NCBI GenBank assembly: GCA_910574345.1
Contig: CAJSZV010000009.1
Location: 124,001-188,000 of the forward strand
DNA: 64,000 nt
Direction of reading: 5' to 3'
From: Clostridiaceae bacterium
Lineage (GTDB): Bacteria > Bacillota > Clostridia > Lachnospirales > Lachnospiraceae
Shown: one piece after another, positions 8,002 through 15,880 of the stretch
How positions within the stretch are numbered: the first letter of the stretch is position 1
Layout: every line of letters begins with the position of its first letter
Translations under genes and position numbers: made by a program
Notes under the pieces: model-generated
Databases searched by the model: none
Told to the model about the DNA's origin: nothing
The model's input: the letters and a program-made list of their open reading frames with translations, nothing else

Positions 8002-9069
8002 ATGGAAACAAAAGTCGTTATAATAGACAGAGCCCTTATTCGGGATGACCAGCTGCTGGAGGGTGCGGCCATTTTGCGAAAAGGCGGCCTGGTGGCTTTC
8101 CCCACAGAAACGGTTTATGGTCTGGGAGCCAATGCTCTGGACCCGGAAGCGGCAAAAAAGATTTATGCTGCCAAGGGGAGGCCTTCGGACAACCCTTTGA
8201 TTGCCCACATCGGGCAGCGGTCAGACCTGGAAGTGCTGGTAAAGGAGATCCCTGAGGCCGGAAGGAAGCTGATGAAAGCTTATTGGCCCGGTCCTTTGAC
8301 CCTGATCTTTCCCAAGAGTTCTGCTGTGCCCTATGAGACCACAGGCGGTCTGGATACAGTAGCCGTCCGGATGCCCAGTGATCTTGTGGCAAAGCGCCTT
8401 ATCGAGCTGGCAGGAGTACCCGTAGCGGCTCCCAGTGCCAATACATCAGGCCGGCCAAGTCCCACCACGGCAGACCATGTCTATGAGGATATGAATGGGA
8501 GAATCGAGATGATTGTAGACGGAGGACCTGTGGGAATCGGAGTGGAGTCAACCATTGTGGATGTGACAGGCTCCGTTCCCATGCTGTTAAGACCGGGAGC
8601 CGTTACTTTGGAGATGCTTTGTGACACCGTGGGCCAGGTGGCTGTGGATCCGGCTGTTGCAAAGCCCATGTCAGCGGAGATAAAGCCTAAGGCGCCTGGG
8701 ATGAAGTACCGCCATTATGCGCCGAAAGCGGAACTTATGCTGGTGGAGGGGAAAGAGCAGAGCGTAAGTGATAAAGTGGTGGATGTTATCGCAAACATGG
8801 CTCTTGAGAAAAGGGCTCAGGGCCATGAGGTCGGTATCATCTGCACTGACGAGACCTATGACCGCTATCCAGAGGAAGTGAGAATTCGGAGTCTGGGCCA
8901 GCGCAGCAAGGAGGAGACCATTGCCCGCAATTTGTTCGGGGTGCTGAGGGAATTTGACAGCCTTGGCGTGGAATACATTTACTCGGAAAGCTTTTCAAAG
9001 GAGCATTTGGGGCAGGCGATTATGAACAGGCTGACAAAGGCAGCAGGTTATCATATTCTGGAAGTCTGA
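8002..9069 (+). CDS. sua5: L-threonylcarbamoyladenylate synthase (Sua5/YwlC)
   Basis: A 355-residue enzyme that makes threonylcarbamoyl-AMP from threonine, bicarbonate and ATP, the first step of the universal t6A37 tRNA modification. The YrdC-like domain occupies about residues 10-205, with the substrate-binding segments PTETVYGLG, AKGRPSDNPL, VPVAAPSANTSGRPSP and ESTIVDVT. A Sua5-specific C-terminal domain follows a PGMKYRHYAPKAE linker (about 225-355), so this is the long Sua5 form and not the short TsaC form. A GAAGGA ribosome binding site lies upstream. The radical SAM gene starts 17 bases after its stop. Confidence 0.93.
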   Translation: METKVVIIDRALIRDDQLLEGAAILRKGGLVAFPTETVYGLGANALDPEAAKKIYAAKGRPSDNPLIAHIGQRSDLEVLVKEIPEAGRKLMKAYWPGPLTLIFPKSSAVPYETTGGLDTVAVRMPSDLVAKRLIELAGVPVAAPSANTSGRPSPTTADHVYEDMNGRIEMIVDGGPVGIGVESTIVDVTGSVPMLLRPGAVTLEMLCDTVGQVAVDPAVAKPMSAEIKPKAPGMKYRHYAPKAELMLVEGKEQSVSDKVVDVIANMALEKRAQGHEVGIICTDETYDRYPEEVRIRSLGQRSKEETIARNLFGVLREFDSLGVEYIYSESFSKEHLGQAIMNRLTKAAGYHILEV

Positions 9070-9086
9070 TAAAAGAGGTAATGAGC

Positions 9087-10877
9087 ATGAAAGTCTTGCT
9101 GGTGGCCATCAATGCCAAATACATTCATTCCAATCTGGGAGTATACAGTCTTAAAGCTTATGGAGACAAGAGACTAAGAGGAAGGAATTGTTCCATAGAA
9201 ATCGGGGAGTATACCATTAACCATCAGGCCGATAATATTCTTAAGGATATCTATAGAAGAAGACCGGATATGGTAGGATTTTCCTGCTATATATGGAATA
9301 TTCCGTATGTGAGGCAGCTGGCCAGAGATCTTATAAAAGTACTTCCTCAGGTGACTATCTGGCTGGGCGGTCCGGAAGTATCCTATGATGCTGCAAAGAT
9401 ACTCAAGGAAGAACCGGAGGTAAGGGGAATCATAGCCGGTGAAGGAGAGGAGACCTTTGCTGAGCTGACAGACTTTTATGAGAGGGCAGGAGACGAGGAG
9501 GAACTGAGCAGGATAGAGGGAATCGTCTTTCGCAGTCATTCAGGGCGGATTATCGCCGCATCTGCCAGACCGCTTTTGCCTATGGACCGGATTCCATTTC
9601 CCTATAAAGATCTGAAAGGTATGGAACATCGGATTATCTACTATGAAAGCAGCAGAGGCTGCCCCTATTCCTGCAGTTACTGTCTTTCATCTATAGATAA
9701 GTCGGTGCGCTTCAGAAGTCTTGAACTGGTAAAACAGGAACTGGCCTTTTTTCTGGACCGGAAGGTGCCCCAGGTAAAATTTGTGGATCGGACCTTTAAC
9801 TGTAAGAAGAGCCACTGTCTCGCTGTCTGGAGCTATTTGCTGGAGCAGGATAACGGGATTACTAATTTTCATTTTGAGGTTTCCGCAGATTTGATTGATG
9901 AGGAGCAGCTGGAAGTTTTAAGACAGATGCGTCCGGGACTCGTACAGCTGGAGATAGGAGTTCAGACTACGAACGAGGATGTGATAAAAGAGATTCACAG
10001 GACCATGGATCTGAACCGCTTGAAGGAAGTGGTGGCTAAAGTAAAAAGCTTCCATAATATTCATCAGCATCTGGACCTTATCGCCGGTCTGCCAGGGGAG
10101 GACTTTGACAGTTTCAGGCAGTCTTTTGACGACGTATACAGGATGAGGCCGGATCAGCTGCAGCTGGGATTTTTGAAAGTGCTGAAAGGCTCTTACATGG
10201 AAAAAATGGCGAAACATTATGATCTGATCTGCCATGAGGAACCTCCCTACGAGGTTCTCTCAAACAGGTGGATTAGCTATGAACATGTGCTTCGTCTGAA
10301 AACTGTGGAAGAAATGGTGGAAGTATACTATAACAGCGGTCAGTTTGGGTATACTTTGAGAGAGATGGAACGGTTATGGAAGTCACCTTATGACATGTTT
10401 GAAGCCATAGGGAACTACTACGAAAGCCATGGACTGATGCAGATAAACCACAGCCGTCTCGCCAGATATGAGATTCTCTATGATTTTTTAAAAGACTGCT
10501 GTGGACAGGTGCAGGAAATCTATAGAGATCTGTTGATATATGATTTGTATTTGCGGGAAAATGTGAAAAGCCGTCCCGGATTTGCAGGAAATCAAAAAGA
10601 GTATCACACCAAAATCAGAGATTTTTTCATTGAGGAAAAGAAAAATCCCCGATATCTGAAAGGATATGAATCTTACGATTCCCGCCAGATAAGCAAAATG
10701 GCTCATGTGGAGGCCATGGGGGACAAAAGCCTGGTGCTCTTTGACTACAAAAATCGGGATCCTTTAAGTCATAATGCCAAAGCCGTTATGATCGAGGGGC
10801 CCTTTTCTGAGGATATGGTACGTATTTTTGGCCTTCTGCCTGAAAAAGGCAAAAAGAAGACTTGCATGAACGGCTAA
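9087..10877 (+). CDS. B12-binding radical SAM protein with DUF4080 tail
   Basis: About 596 residues. Residues 1-140 form a cobalamin-binding-type Rossmann domain (KVLLVAINAKYIHSNLGV, then MVGFSCYIWN and LGGPEVSYD). The radical SAM core carries Cys192-x3-Cys196-x2-Cys199 in SRGCPYSCSYCLSS, the [4Fe-4S] ligands. The C-terminal 200 residues match the DUF4080 region that accompanies this group. Members are mostly of unknown reaction, probably methyl or sulfur transfer. The ATG at 9087 is eight bases from AGAGG; an ATG at 9081 would leave only two bases. Sua5 and this protein are probably in one transcript; a tRNA modification role is therefore possible but is inference. Confidence 0.8.
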   Translation: MKVLLVAINAKYIHSNLGVYSLKAYGDKRLRGRNCSIEIGEYTINHQADNILKDIYRRRPDMVGFSCYIWNIPYVRQLARDLIKVLPQVTIWLGGPEVSYDAAKILKEEPEVRGIIAGEGEETFAELTDFYERAGDEEELSRIEGIVFRSHSGRIIAASARPLLPMDRIPFPYKDLKGMEHRIIYYESSRGCPYSCSYCLSSIDKSVRFRSLELVKQELAFFLDRKVPQVKFVDRTFNCKKSHCLAVWSYLLEQDNGITNFHFEVSADLIDEEQLEVLRQMRPGLVQLEIGVQTTNEDVIKEIHRTMDLNRLKEVVAKVKSFHNIHQHLDLIAGLPGEDFDSFRQSFDDVYRMRPDQLQLGFLKVLKGSYMEKMAKHYDLICHEEPPYEVLSNRWISYEHVLRLKTVEEMVEVYYNSGQFGYTLREMERLWKSPYDMFEAIGNYYESHGLMQINHSRLARYEILYDFLKDCCGQVQEIYRDLLIYDLYLRENVKSRPGFAGNQKEYHTKIRDFFIEEKKNPRYLKGYESYDSRQISKMAHVEAMGDKSLVLFDYKNRDPLSHNAKAVMIEGPFSEDMVRIFGLLPEKGKKKTCMNG

Positions 10878-10976
10878 AATATCATAAAATGGTACAAGGG
10901 TTCGGAGGTCATGGACTGACAGAAGTGATATTGGTAACCCGCACATCACGGAAGAATAATAAAGAGGTGAAAGCAG

Positions 10977-11090
10977 ATGATGTTTGATTTTAATAATAAA
11001 AAGAACCGGAAGATCGTATCTTCTATTATCGTTATTTTGTTAGTTCTGGCCATGGTGGCTCCCATGGTTTTAAGCGCTCTGACTTATTAG
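10977..11090 (+). CDS. 37-residue single-pass membrane peptide
   Basis: A short gene read directly from the sequence: ATG ATG at 10977-10982, preceded by AAAGAGGTG with seven-base spacing, and TAG at 11088-11090. The product has a polar, basic N terminus (MMFDFNNKKNRK) followed by one hydrophobic helix of about 22 residues (VSSIIVILLVLAMVAPMVLS). The architecture resembles Prli42-like peptides (a basic head then one helix), which tether the stressosome in Firmicutes; I cannot confirm homology. It sits between the radical SAM gene and the VanW gene, 30 bases before the latter, so it is probably co-transcribed with it. Confidence 0.65.
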   Translation: MMFDFNNKKNRKIVSSIIVILLVLAMVAPMVLSALTY

Positions 11091-11120
11091 GGAGTACAGG
11101 AATTGGTTCGAGGAGAGATT

Positions 11121-12620
11121 ATGAAAAAATGGATATGGACAGCAGGTCTGGCAGCCCTATTCCTGGGCTTTATGCCGGTATCGGCATGGGCAGCCGTGCC
11201 GGAAGGCCTCTCTGCAGGAGGACAGGATCTGGGGGGACTGGAGACGGAGGAAGCAAAGCAGAAGATCGAAGATTATGTGGCCGGTCTGTCGGGTCAGACC
11301 ATCAGCCTGGACATCAACGGAAACCTAGTGGAGACGACAGCGGAAAGCCTGGGCTTTCATTGGGATAACACCGATGTAGTGGAGGAGGCTGTAAAAGAGT
11401 ACCAGACCGGTAATATTATAAAACGATATATGAAACAGAAAGATCTGAGCCGGAATCCTGTGGATCTGCAGTTGGATCTGAAAGTGGATGATGAAGCTGT
11501 GGCAAGCTTTGTAAAAGAGCAGTGCGCCCCCTTTGTGAGAGAAGCTCAGGATGCATCCATCACAAGGGAGAACGGCCAGTTTGTGGTGACTCCCTCCCAG
11601 ACAGGGATAGCCATTGATCTGGAGACGACCACGGCAGCTCTTGACCAGGCGATTTCAGACGGCCTGGAGAATCCTGTATCCGCTCAGGCGGCGGTGACGG
11701 TTACAGAACCGGTAAAGACTACGGAGATGCTGTCTCAGATTCAGGATGTCCTTGGAACTTTTTCCACAGATTTCAGCAGCAGCGGTCAGGCCAGGTCCAC
11801 GAATCTTCGGGTAGGAGCGTCTAAGATCAACGGCCATGTTCTGATGCCGGGGGAGACATTGTCCGGTTATGAGTGTATGCAGCCCTTTACCAGAGCCAAC
11901 GGTTATGCAGCGGCCTCAGCTTACGAAAATGGTCAGGTAGTGGACAGCATAGGCGGCGGCGTGTGCCAGATTGCCACTACGCTGTATAACGCGGCGCTGT
12001 ATGCAGAACTGGAGATTACGCAGAGGCAGAATCATTCTATGGTCGTAGGCTATGTGCCGCCGTCCAATGACGCTGCCATAGCAGGAACATACAAAGACAT
12101 TAAGGTGACCAACCCTTACGATACTCCCATCTATGTGGAGGGAGGAACCAGCGGAAGGACACTGACTTTTACCATATATGGAAAGGAGACCAGGCCTTCT
12201 AACCGAACCATAAAGTTTCAGTCAGAGACCTTAAGCGTCCAGGATCCCGGCGAGCCCATTACCAAGGTAGACCCTTCCCTCGCGCCAGGCGCCAGAGTAC
12301 GGGTTCAGTCCTCCCACCGAGGATTAAAGTCCAGGTTGTGGAAGTGCGTCTATGTGGACGGTGTGGAGACGGAGAAAACCATTCTGCACACAGATACCTA
12401 CAACGCCTCGAAAGCGATTTACCGGGTTGGACCGGAGGCTCCTCCTGCCCCGGCGGAGACCGTACCGGCGCAGACACCTCCGGCGGAGGAAACACAGCCG
12501 CAGAGTCCGGCAGGGTCCGGGACTTTTACAGGAACAGAAGGCGGTCCCGGTATGATACCGCCTCCCCCGGCTGACAGTGCAGGGGAAGTCATTCCGAATC
12601 CGGATGGACCGGGAGCATAG
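11121..12620 (+). CDS. VanW family cell-wall protein, secreted
   Basis: A 499-residue exported protein. The N terminus is a signal peptide (MKKWIWTAGLAALFLGFMPV, cleavage probably after AWA). Residues about 30-215 contain a YoaR/PG-binding-4-type domain with repeated strands, and about 240-370 hold the VanW domain (SKINGHVLMPGETLS, GGGVCQIATTLYNA, HSMVVGYVPP). A G5-like beta segment follows, then a 65-residue Pro/Ala/Thr-rich tail typical of wall-spanning linkers. VanW proteins accompany peptidoglycan but their reaction is not known; the name derives from vancomycin clusters and does not imply resistance. The start at 11121 is set by GAGGAGAG at 11110; a TTG at 11103 is less good. Confidence 0.85.
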   Translation: MKKWIWTAGLAALFLGFMPVSAWAAVPEGLSAGGQDLGGLETEEAKQKIEDYVAGLSGQTISLDINGNLVETTAESLGFHWDNTDVVEEAVKEYQTGNIIKRYMKQKDLSRNPVDLQLDLKVDDEAVASFVKEQCAPFVREAQDASITRENGQFVVTPSQTGIAIDLETTTAALDQAISDGLENPVSAQAAVTVTEPVKTTEMLSQIQDVLGTFSTDFSSSGQARSTNLRVGASKINGHVLMPGETLSGYECMQPFTRANGYAAASAYENGQVVDSIGGGVCQIATTLYNAALYAELEITQRQNHSMVVGYVPPSNDAAIAGTYKDIKVTNPYDTPIYVEGGTSGRTLTFTIYGKETRPSNRTIKFQSETLSVQDPGEPITKVDPSLAPGARVRVQSSHRGLKSRLWKCVYVDGVETEKTILHTDTYNASKAIYRVGPEAPPAPAETVPAQTPPAEETQPQSPAGSGTFTGTEGGPGMIPPPPADSAGEVIPNPDGPGA

Positions 12621-12626
12621 AGATCA

Positions 12627-13250
12627 ATGATGAGATTAATAGAGAGAGAACCCAGGGGATATTTGACTGCCGGACAGGATCTGGTTATGGCCGGGTATGC
12701 CGGATGGGAGGGTTCAGGAAGGATAGCGAGAGAAAGAGAGACGGAACTTTTGGCCCGGTTTTCCAGGGAATATGTGAGAAAGATGCAGCAGACGTCTTTT
12801 GCTGCAATAGACAGCAGTTCCGTACCATGGCAGGAATATGGAGCGACAGAATGGGAAGAAGTTGGAGAGGGCGGTATTTTTACCGCCCTTTGGAATCTGT
12901 CAGGGGCCTACAAATCAGGATTTGAGGTAGACCTCCACCGGATATTGGTGAGACAGGAGACCATAGAGGTCTGCGAAACATATGACTTAAATCCATATCG
13001 CCTTTACAGTAAAGAGTGCGTGCTGGCGGCAGCGGATAACGGTCTTCATCTGGTGCAAAGGCTTAAGGCCGCAGGAATTGAGGCTGCGGTTATCGGCGTC
13101 ATAAAGCCGGGAATTAAACGGGAGATTTTTTATGGTGACGTACGGGGATTTTTGGAGCGGCCCAGGGAAGATGAAATACATCATATTATGAGGAGGAAGG
13201 CAAATGAGGGAAAAGATTTTGGCAGTCATGGAGAAGAACAGCAGAATTGA
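12627..13250 (+). CDS. AIR-synthase-related protein (HypE/PurM C-domain-like)
   Basis: A 207-residue protein with the appearance of a half AIR synthase. The segment DLNPYRLYSKECVLAAADNG, then LVQRLKAAGIEAAVIGVIKPG, matches the C-terminal domain of PurM/HypE/SelD-type ATP-binding proteins. The N-terminal ATP-binding half with the glycine-rich loop is not evident, so it cannot be assigned as PurM or HypE. It begins six bases after the VanW gene and its last 47 bases overlap the Lrp regulator. Its conserved linkage to an Lrp regulator and aminotransferase would suggest amino-acid metabolism, which is inference. Confidence 0.6.
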   Translation: MMRLIEREPRGYLTAGQDLVMAGYAGWEGSGRIARERETELLARFSREYVRKMQQTSFAAIDSSSVPWQEYGATEWEEVGEGGIFTALWNLSGAYKSGFEVDLHRILVRQETIEVCETYDLNPYRLYSKECVLAAADNGLHLVQRLKAAGIEAAVIGVIKPGIKREIFYGDVRGFLERPREDEIHHIMRRKANEGKDFGSHGEEQQN

Positions 13251-13686
13251 CATTAAGGATCTGGCCGTTCTTTTAGGAGAAAGCGAAGTGGCTGTGGCTA
13301 ATGAGATTGCGGACATGGAAAAGGAACATGTGATCTGCGGATATCATACTTTGATTAACTGGGATAATACCAGTGATGAGAAAGTAGTAGCTCTGATTGA
13401 GGTGAAGGTGACGCCTCAGAGGGGCATGGGATTTGATAAGATTGCGGAACGCATCTACCAGTACAGCGAAGTCAATGCCGTGTACCTTATGTCAGGAGCC
13501 TACGATTTTACTGTATTTATTGAAGGAAAGACCATGAGGCAGGTAGCTCAGTTTGTATCCGAGAAGCTTTCCACTCTGGATTCCGTGCTGAGCACGGCCA
13601 CTCACTTTGTACTGAAAAAATATAAGGACCACGGTACTATACTGGTACAGGAGGTTCAGGATGAAAGGATGTTGATTACTCCATGA
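13204..13686 (+). CDS. Lrp/AsnC family transcriptional regulator
   Basis: A 160-residue regulator. Residues 1-60 form the winged helix-turn-helix (RIDIKDLAVLLGESEVAVAN, then MEKEHVICGYHTLINW). Residues about 68-150 form the RAM/AsnC ligand-binding domain, which binds amino acids and drives octamer assembly (LIEVKVTPQRGMGF, VYLMSGAYDFTVFI). A GAGGAGG ribosome binding site precedes the ATG. It overlaps the gene before it by 47 bases and the aminotransferase after it by 4 (ATGA), which suggests that it controls the same operon, likely in response to the amino acid made or used by the aminotransferase. Confidence 0.88.
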   Translation: MREKILAVMEKNSRIDIKDLAVLLGESEVAVANEIADMEKEHVICGYHTLINWDNTSDEKVVALIEVKVTPQRGMGFDKIAERIYQYSEVNAVYLMSGAYDFTVFIEGKTMRQVAQFVSEKLSTLDSVLSTATHFVLKKYKDHGTILVQEVQDERMLITP

Positions 13687-14855
13687 GAAATCCCTTATCA
13701 GATGTGATCGTTAACATAGAGCCGTCGGGAATCCGCAAATTTTTTGATATTGTCAGCGAGATGAAGGACGCCATTTCTCTTGGCGTAGGCGAGCCGGATT
13801 TTGATACTCCATGGCATATCCGGGAGGAAGGCATCTACTCCCTGGAAAAAGGAAGGACATTTTACACCTCCAATGCGGGATTAAAAGAACTGAGGACGGA
13901 GATTGCCAATTACCTAAAAAGACGATGTAATCTTACCTATGATCCGGATAAGGAGCTTGTTGTAACAGTGGGAGGAAGCGAGGCTATTGATATTGCCCTG
14001 AGAGCCATGGTGAATCCGGGAGATGAAGTGCTGATTCCGCAGCCTTCCTTTGTATCTTATCTGCCCTGTACGGTTCTGGCCGGAGGCAGGCCCGTGGTGA
14101 TTGAGCTGGAAGAAAAAGATCAGTTCCGCCTTACCGCCGAAAAGCTGCGTGAAAAGATTACAGACAAGACAAAGATACTGATTATGCCGTTTCCCAACAA
14201 CCCTACAGGGGCTGTCATGAGGCGGGAAGATTTGGAGGCAGTGGCAGAGGTGATTCAGGAGCACGATTTGTTTGTGCTCTCTGACGAGATTTACTGTGAA
14301 CTGACTTTTGGGTCAGAACGCCATGTTTCCATAGCTTCCCTTCCCGGCATGCAGGAGAGAACAGTGCTCATCAACGGATTCTCCAAATCCTATGCCATGA
14401 CCGGGTGGAGGCTGGGATATGCGGCTGCTCCCCATATTATTCAGGAACAGATGCTTAAGATTCATCAATTTGCAATCATGTGTGCGCCTACCACCAGCCA
14501 GTATGCGGCTATCTCCGCCGTGAGAGACGGCGATTCTGATGTGGAGATGATGAGGGAATCCTATGATCAGAGACGGCGGTATGTGCTTCACGCTTTTAAA
14601 GAGATGGGACTTGACTGTTTTGAACCCAATGGGGCTTTCTATGCATTTCCCAGTATAAAACGGTTTGGAATGACATCAGATGAATTTGCCACTCGCTTTT
14701 TGCATGAAGAGAAGGTGGCAGTGGTTCCCGGAACAGCTTTCGGGGTATGCGGAGAGGGGTTTTTGAGGGTGTCTTATGCGTATTCTTTGAAGAACCTGAA
14801 AGAAGCTCTCGGAAGAATGGAGCGGTTTGTGAGACGACTGGATGGAAAGGCGTAA
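13683..14855 (+). CDS. PLP-dependent aminotransferase, class I/II
   Basis: A 390-residue fold-type I aminotransferase of the PatA/AraT/AspC group, cytoplasmic. The motifs are VTVGGSEAIDIALRA (cofactor phosphate loop), PFPNNPTGAV (substrate carboxylate loop), LSDEIYCELTF (Asp that binds the pyridine nitrogen), NGFSKSYAMTGWRLGY with the Schiff-base Lys, and FLRVSYAYS with the substrate Arg. The length is normal. It starts within the stop of the Lrp gene (ATGA), so translation is coupled. Substrate specificity, aromatic or N-acetyl-diaminopimelate/aspartate, is not readable. The Lrp neighbour suggests that it is regulated by an amino acid. Confidence 0.88.
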   Translation: MRNPLSDVIVNIEPSGIRKFFDIVSEMKDAISLGVGEPDFDTPWHIREEGIYSLEKGRTFYTSNAGLKELRTEIANYLKRRCNLTYDPDKELVVTVGGSEAIDIALRAMVNPGDEVLIPQPSFVSYLPCTVLAGGRPVVIELEEKDQFRLTAEKLREKITDKTKILIMPFPNNPTGAVMRREDLEAVAEVIQEHDLFVLSDEIYCELTFGSERHVSIASLPGMQERTVLINGFSKSYAMTGWRLGYAAAPHIIQEQMLKIHQFAIMCAPTTSQYAAISAVRDGDSDVEMMRESYDQRRRYVLHAFKEMGLDCFEPNGAFYAFPSIKRFGMTSDEFATRFLHEEKVAVVPGTAFGVCGEGFLRVSYAYSLKNLKEALGRMERFVRRLDGKA

Positions 14856-14856
14856 T

Positions 14857-15354
14857 ATGAATATTGTACTGTTTGAACCCGAAATGCCTGCCAATACAGG
14901 CAATATCGGGAGAACCTGCGTGGCAACCAACACAAGGCTTCACCTTATTGAACCTTTGGGCTTTAAGATCAATGAGAAGGCTTTAAAAAGGGCTGGTCTC
15001 GATTACTGGGATAAGCTGGAAGTAATCGTGTACTGCAATTTTGAGGATTTTCTTGAGCGCAATCCGGGTGCGAAGCTTTATATGGCGACCACCAAGGCAA
15101 AACAGGTGTATACGGAACCTGTGTATGAACCTGACTGTTATCTCATGTTCGGCAGGGAGAGCGCGGGTATTCCCGAAGAGATTCTGGTAGATTATGAAGA
15201 TACCTGTGTGCGGATTCCCATGTGGGGGGAGATTCGTTCCCTGAATCTGTCCAACGCCGTGTCAATCGTGCTCTACGAAGCATTGCGGCAGAATGGGTTT
15301 GAGAAGATGACCACAGAAGGACATCTGCACCGACTGAACTGGAGGAATAGCTGA
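14857..15354 (+). CDS. trmL: tRNA (cytidine(34)-2'-O)-methyltransferase TrmL
   Basis: A 165-residue SPOUT-family methyltransferase that methylates the ribose of the wobble base in tRNA-Leu using S-adenosylmethionine. The family motifs are FEPEMPANTGNIGRTC (motif 1), LMFGRESAGIPEEIL (motif 2, AdoMet knot) and IPMWGEIRSLNLSNAVSIVL (motif 3). The length fits TrmL (about 157 residues). The ATG at 14857 is one base after the aminotransferase stop and has GGAAAGG upstream; an in-frame ATG at 14842 overlaps the earlier gene. Confidence 0.92.
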   Translation: MNIVLFEPEMPANTGNIGRTCVATNTRLHLIEPLGFKINEKALKRAGLDYWDKLEVIVYCNFEDFLERNPGAKLYMATTKAKQVYTEPVYEPDCYLMFGRESAGIPEEILVDYEDTCVRIPMWGEIRSLNLSNAVSIVLYEALRQNGFEKMTTEGHLHRLNWRNS

Positions 15355-15355
15355 G

Positions 15356-15880
15356 ATGGGGGACAGAGAATTCAGAATCGAGAAGGCCGTGTGTGAGGAC
15401 TATAAGATTTTTGCCGATATTATTCAGAACGTTTGGCAGGCTATGGCCAAAAAAGAATGGTATGTGGCGGACAACGCAGAATATACTTACAGGATGCTGA
15501 CTACAGGGCAGGGACAGGGATATAAAGCTGTTGAGGAAGAAACAGGCGCTGTGGCCGGAGTATTTATGGCTGTAGTGCCGGGAGTTCATGAGAGCAATAT
15601 GGGATATGACATGGGGCTGCCTCAGGAGGAGCTTTCTTTGGTGGTTCATATGGATTCTGTGGCTGTGCTGCCTGAATGCAGGGGACACAGGCTGCAGAAA
15701 CGTCTCATGGAGGCTGCGGAGGCGGATCTGAGAGAAAGAGGATTTCGGTATTTCATGTGTACTGTTCACCCGGATAACTGCTACAGCCGAAATAATATTA
15801 TAAGTCAGGGATATAAATCCATGATGATTAAGGAAAAATATGGGGGATATGTCAGAGAGGTGTTTTTAAAGAAATATTAG
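15356..15880 (+). CDS. GNAT family N-acetyltransferase
   Basis: A 174-residue GCN5-related acyltransferase. The acetyl-CoA binding motif A is VDSVAVLPECRGHRLQKRL (Q/R-x-x-G-x-G/A class, here CRGHRLQ), with motif B in YFMCTVHPDNCYSRNNIISQG. The acceptor (a small molecule or a protein N terminus) is not apparent. The ribosome binding site (GGAGGAAT) is inside the end of trmL and the start codon follows its stop by one base. It converges on the ABC transporter gene, with a four-base overlap. Confidence 0.82.
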   Translation: MGDREFRIEKAVCEDYKIFADIIQNVWQAMAKKEWYVADNAEYTYRMLTTGQGQGYKAVEEETGAVAGVFMAVVPGVHESNMGYDMGLPQEELSLVVHMDSVAVLPECRGHRLQKRLMEAAEADLRERGFRYFMCTVHPDNCYSRNNIISQGYKSMMIKEKYGGYVREVFLKKY

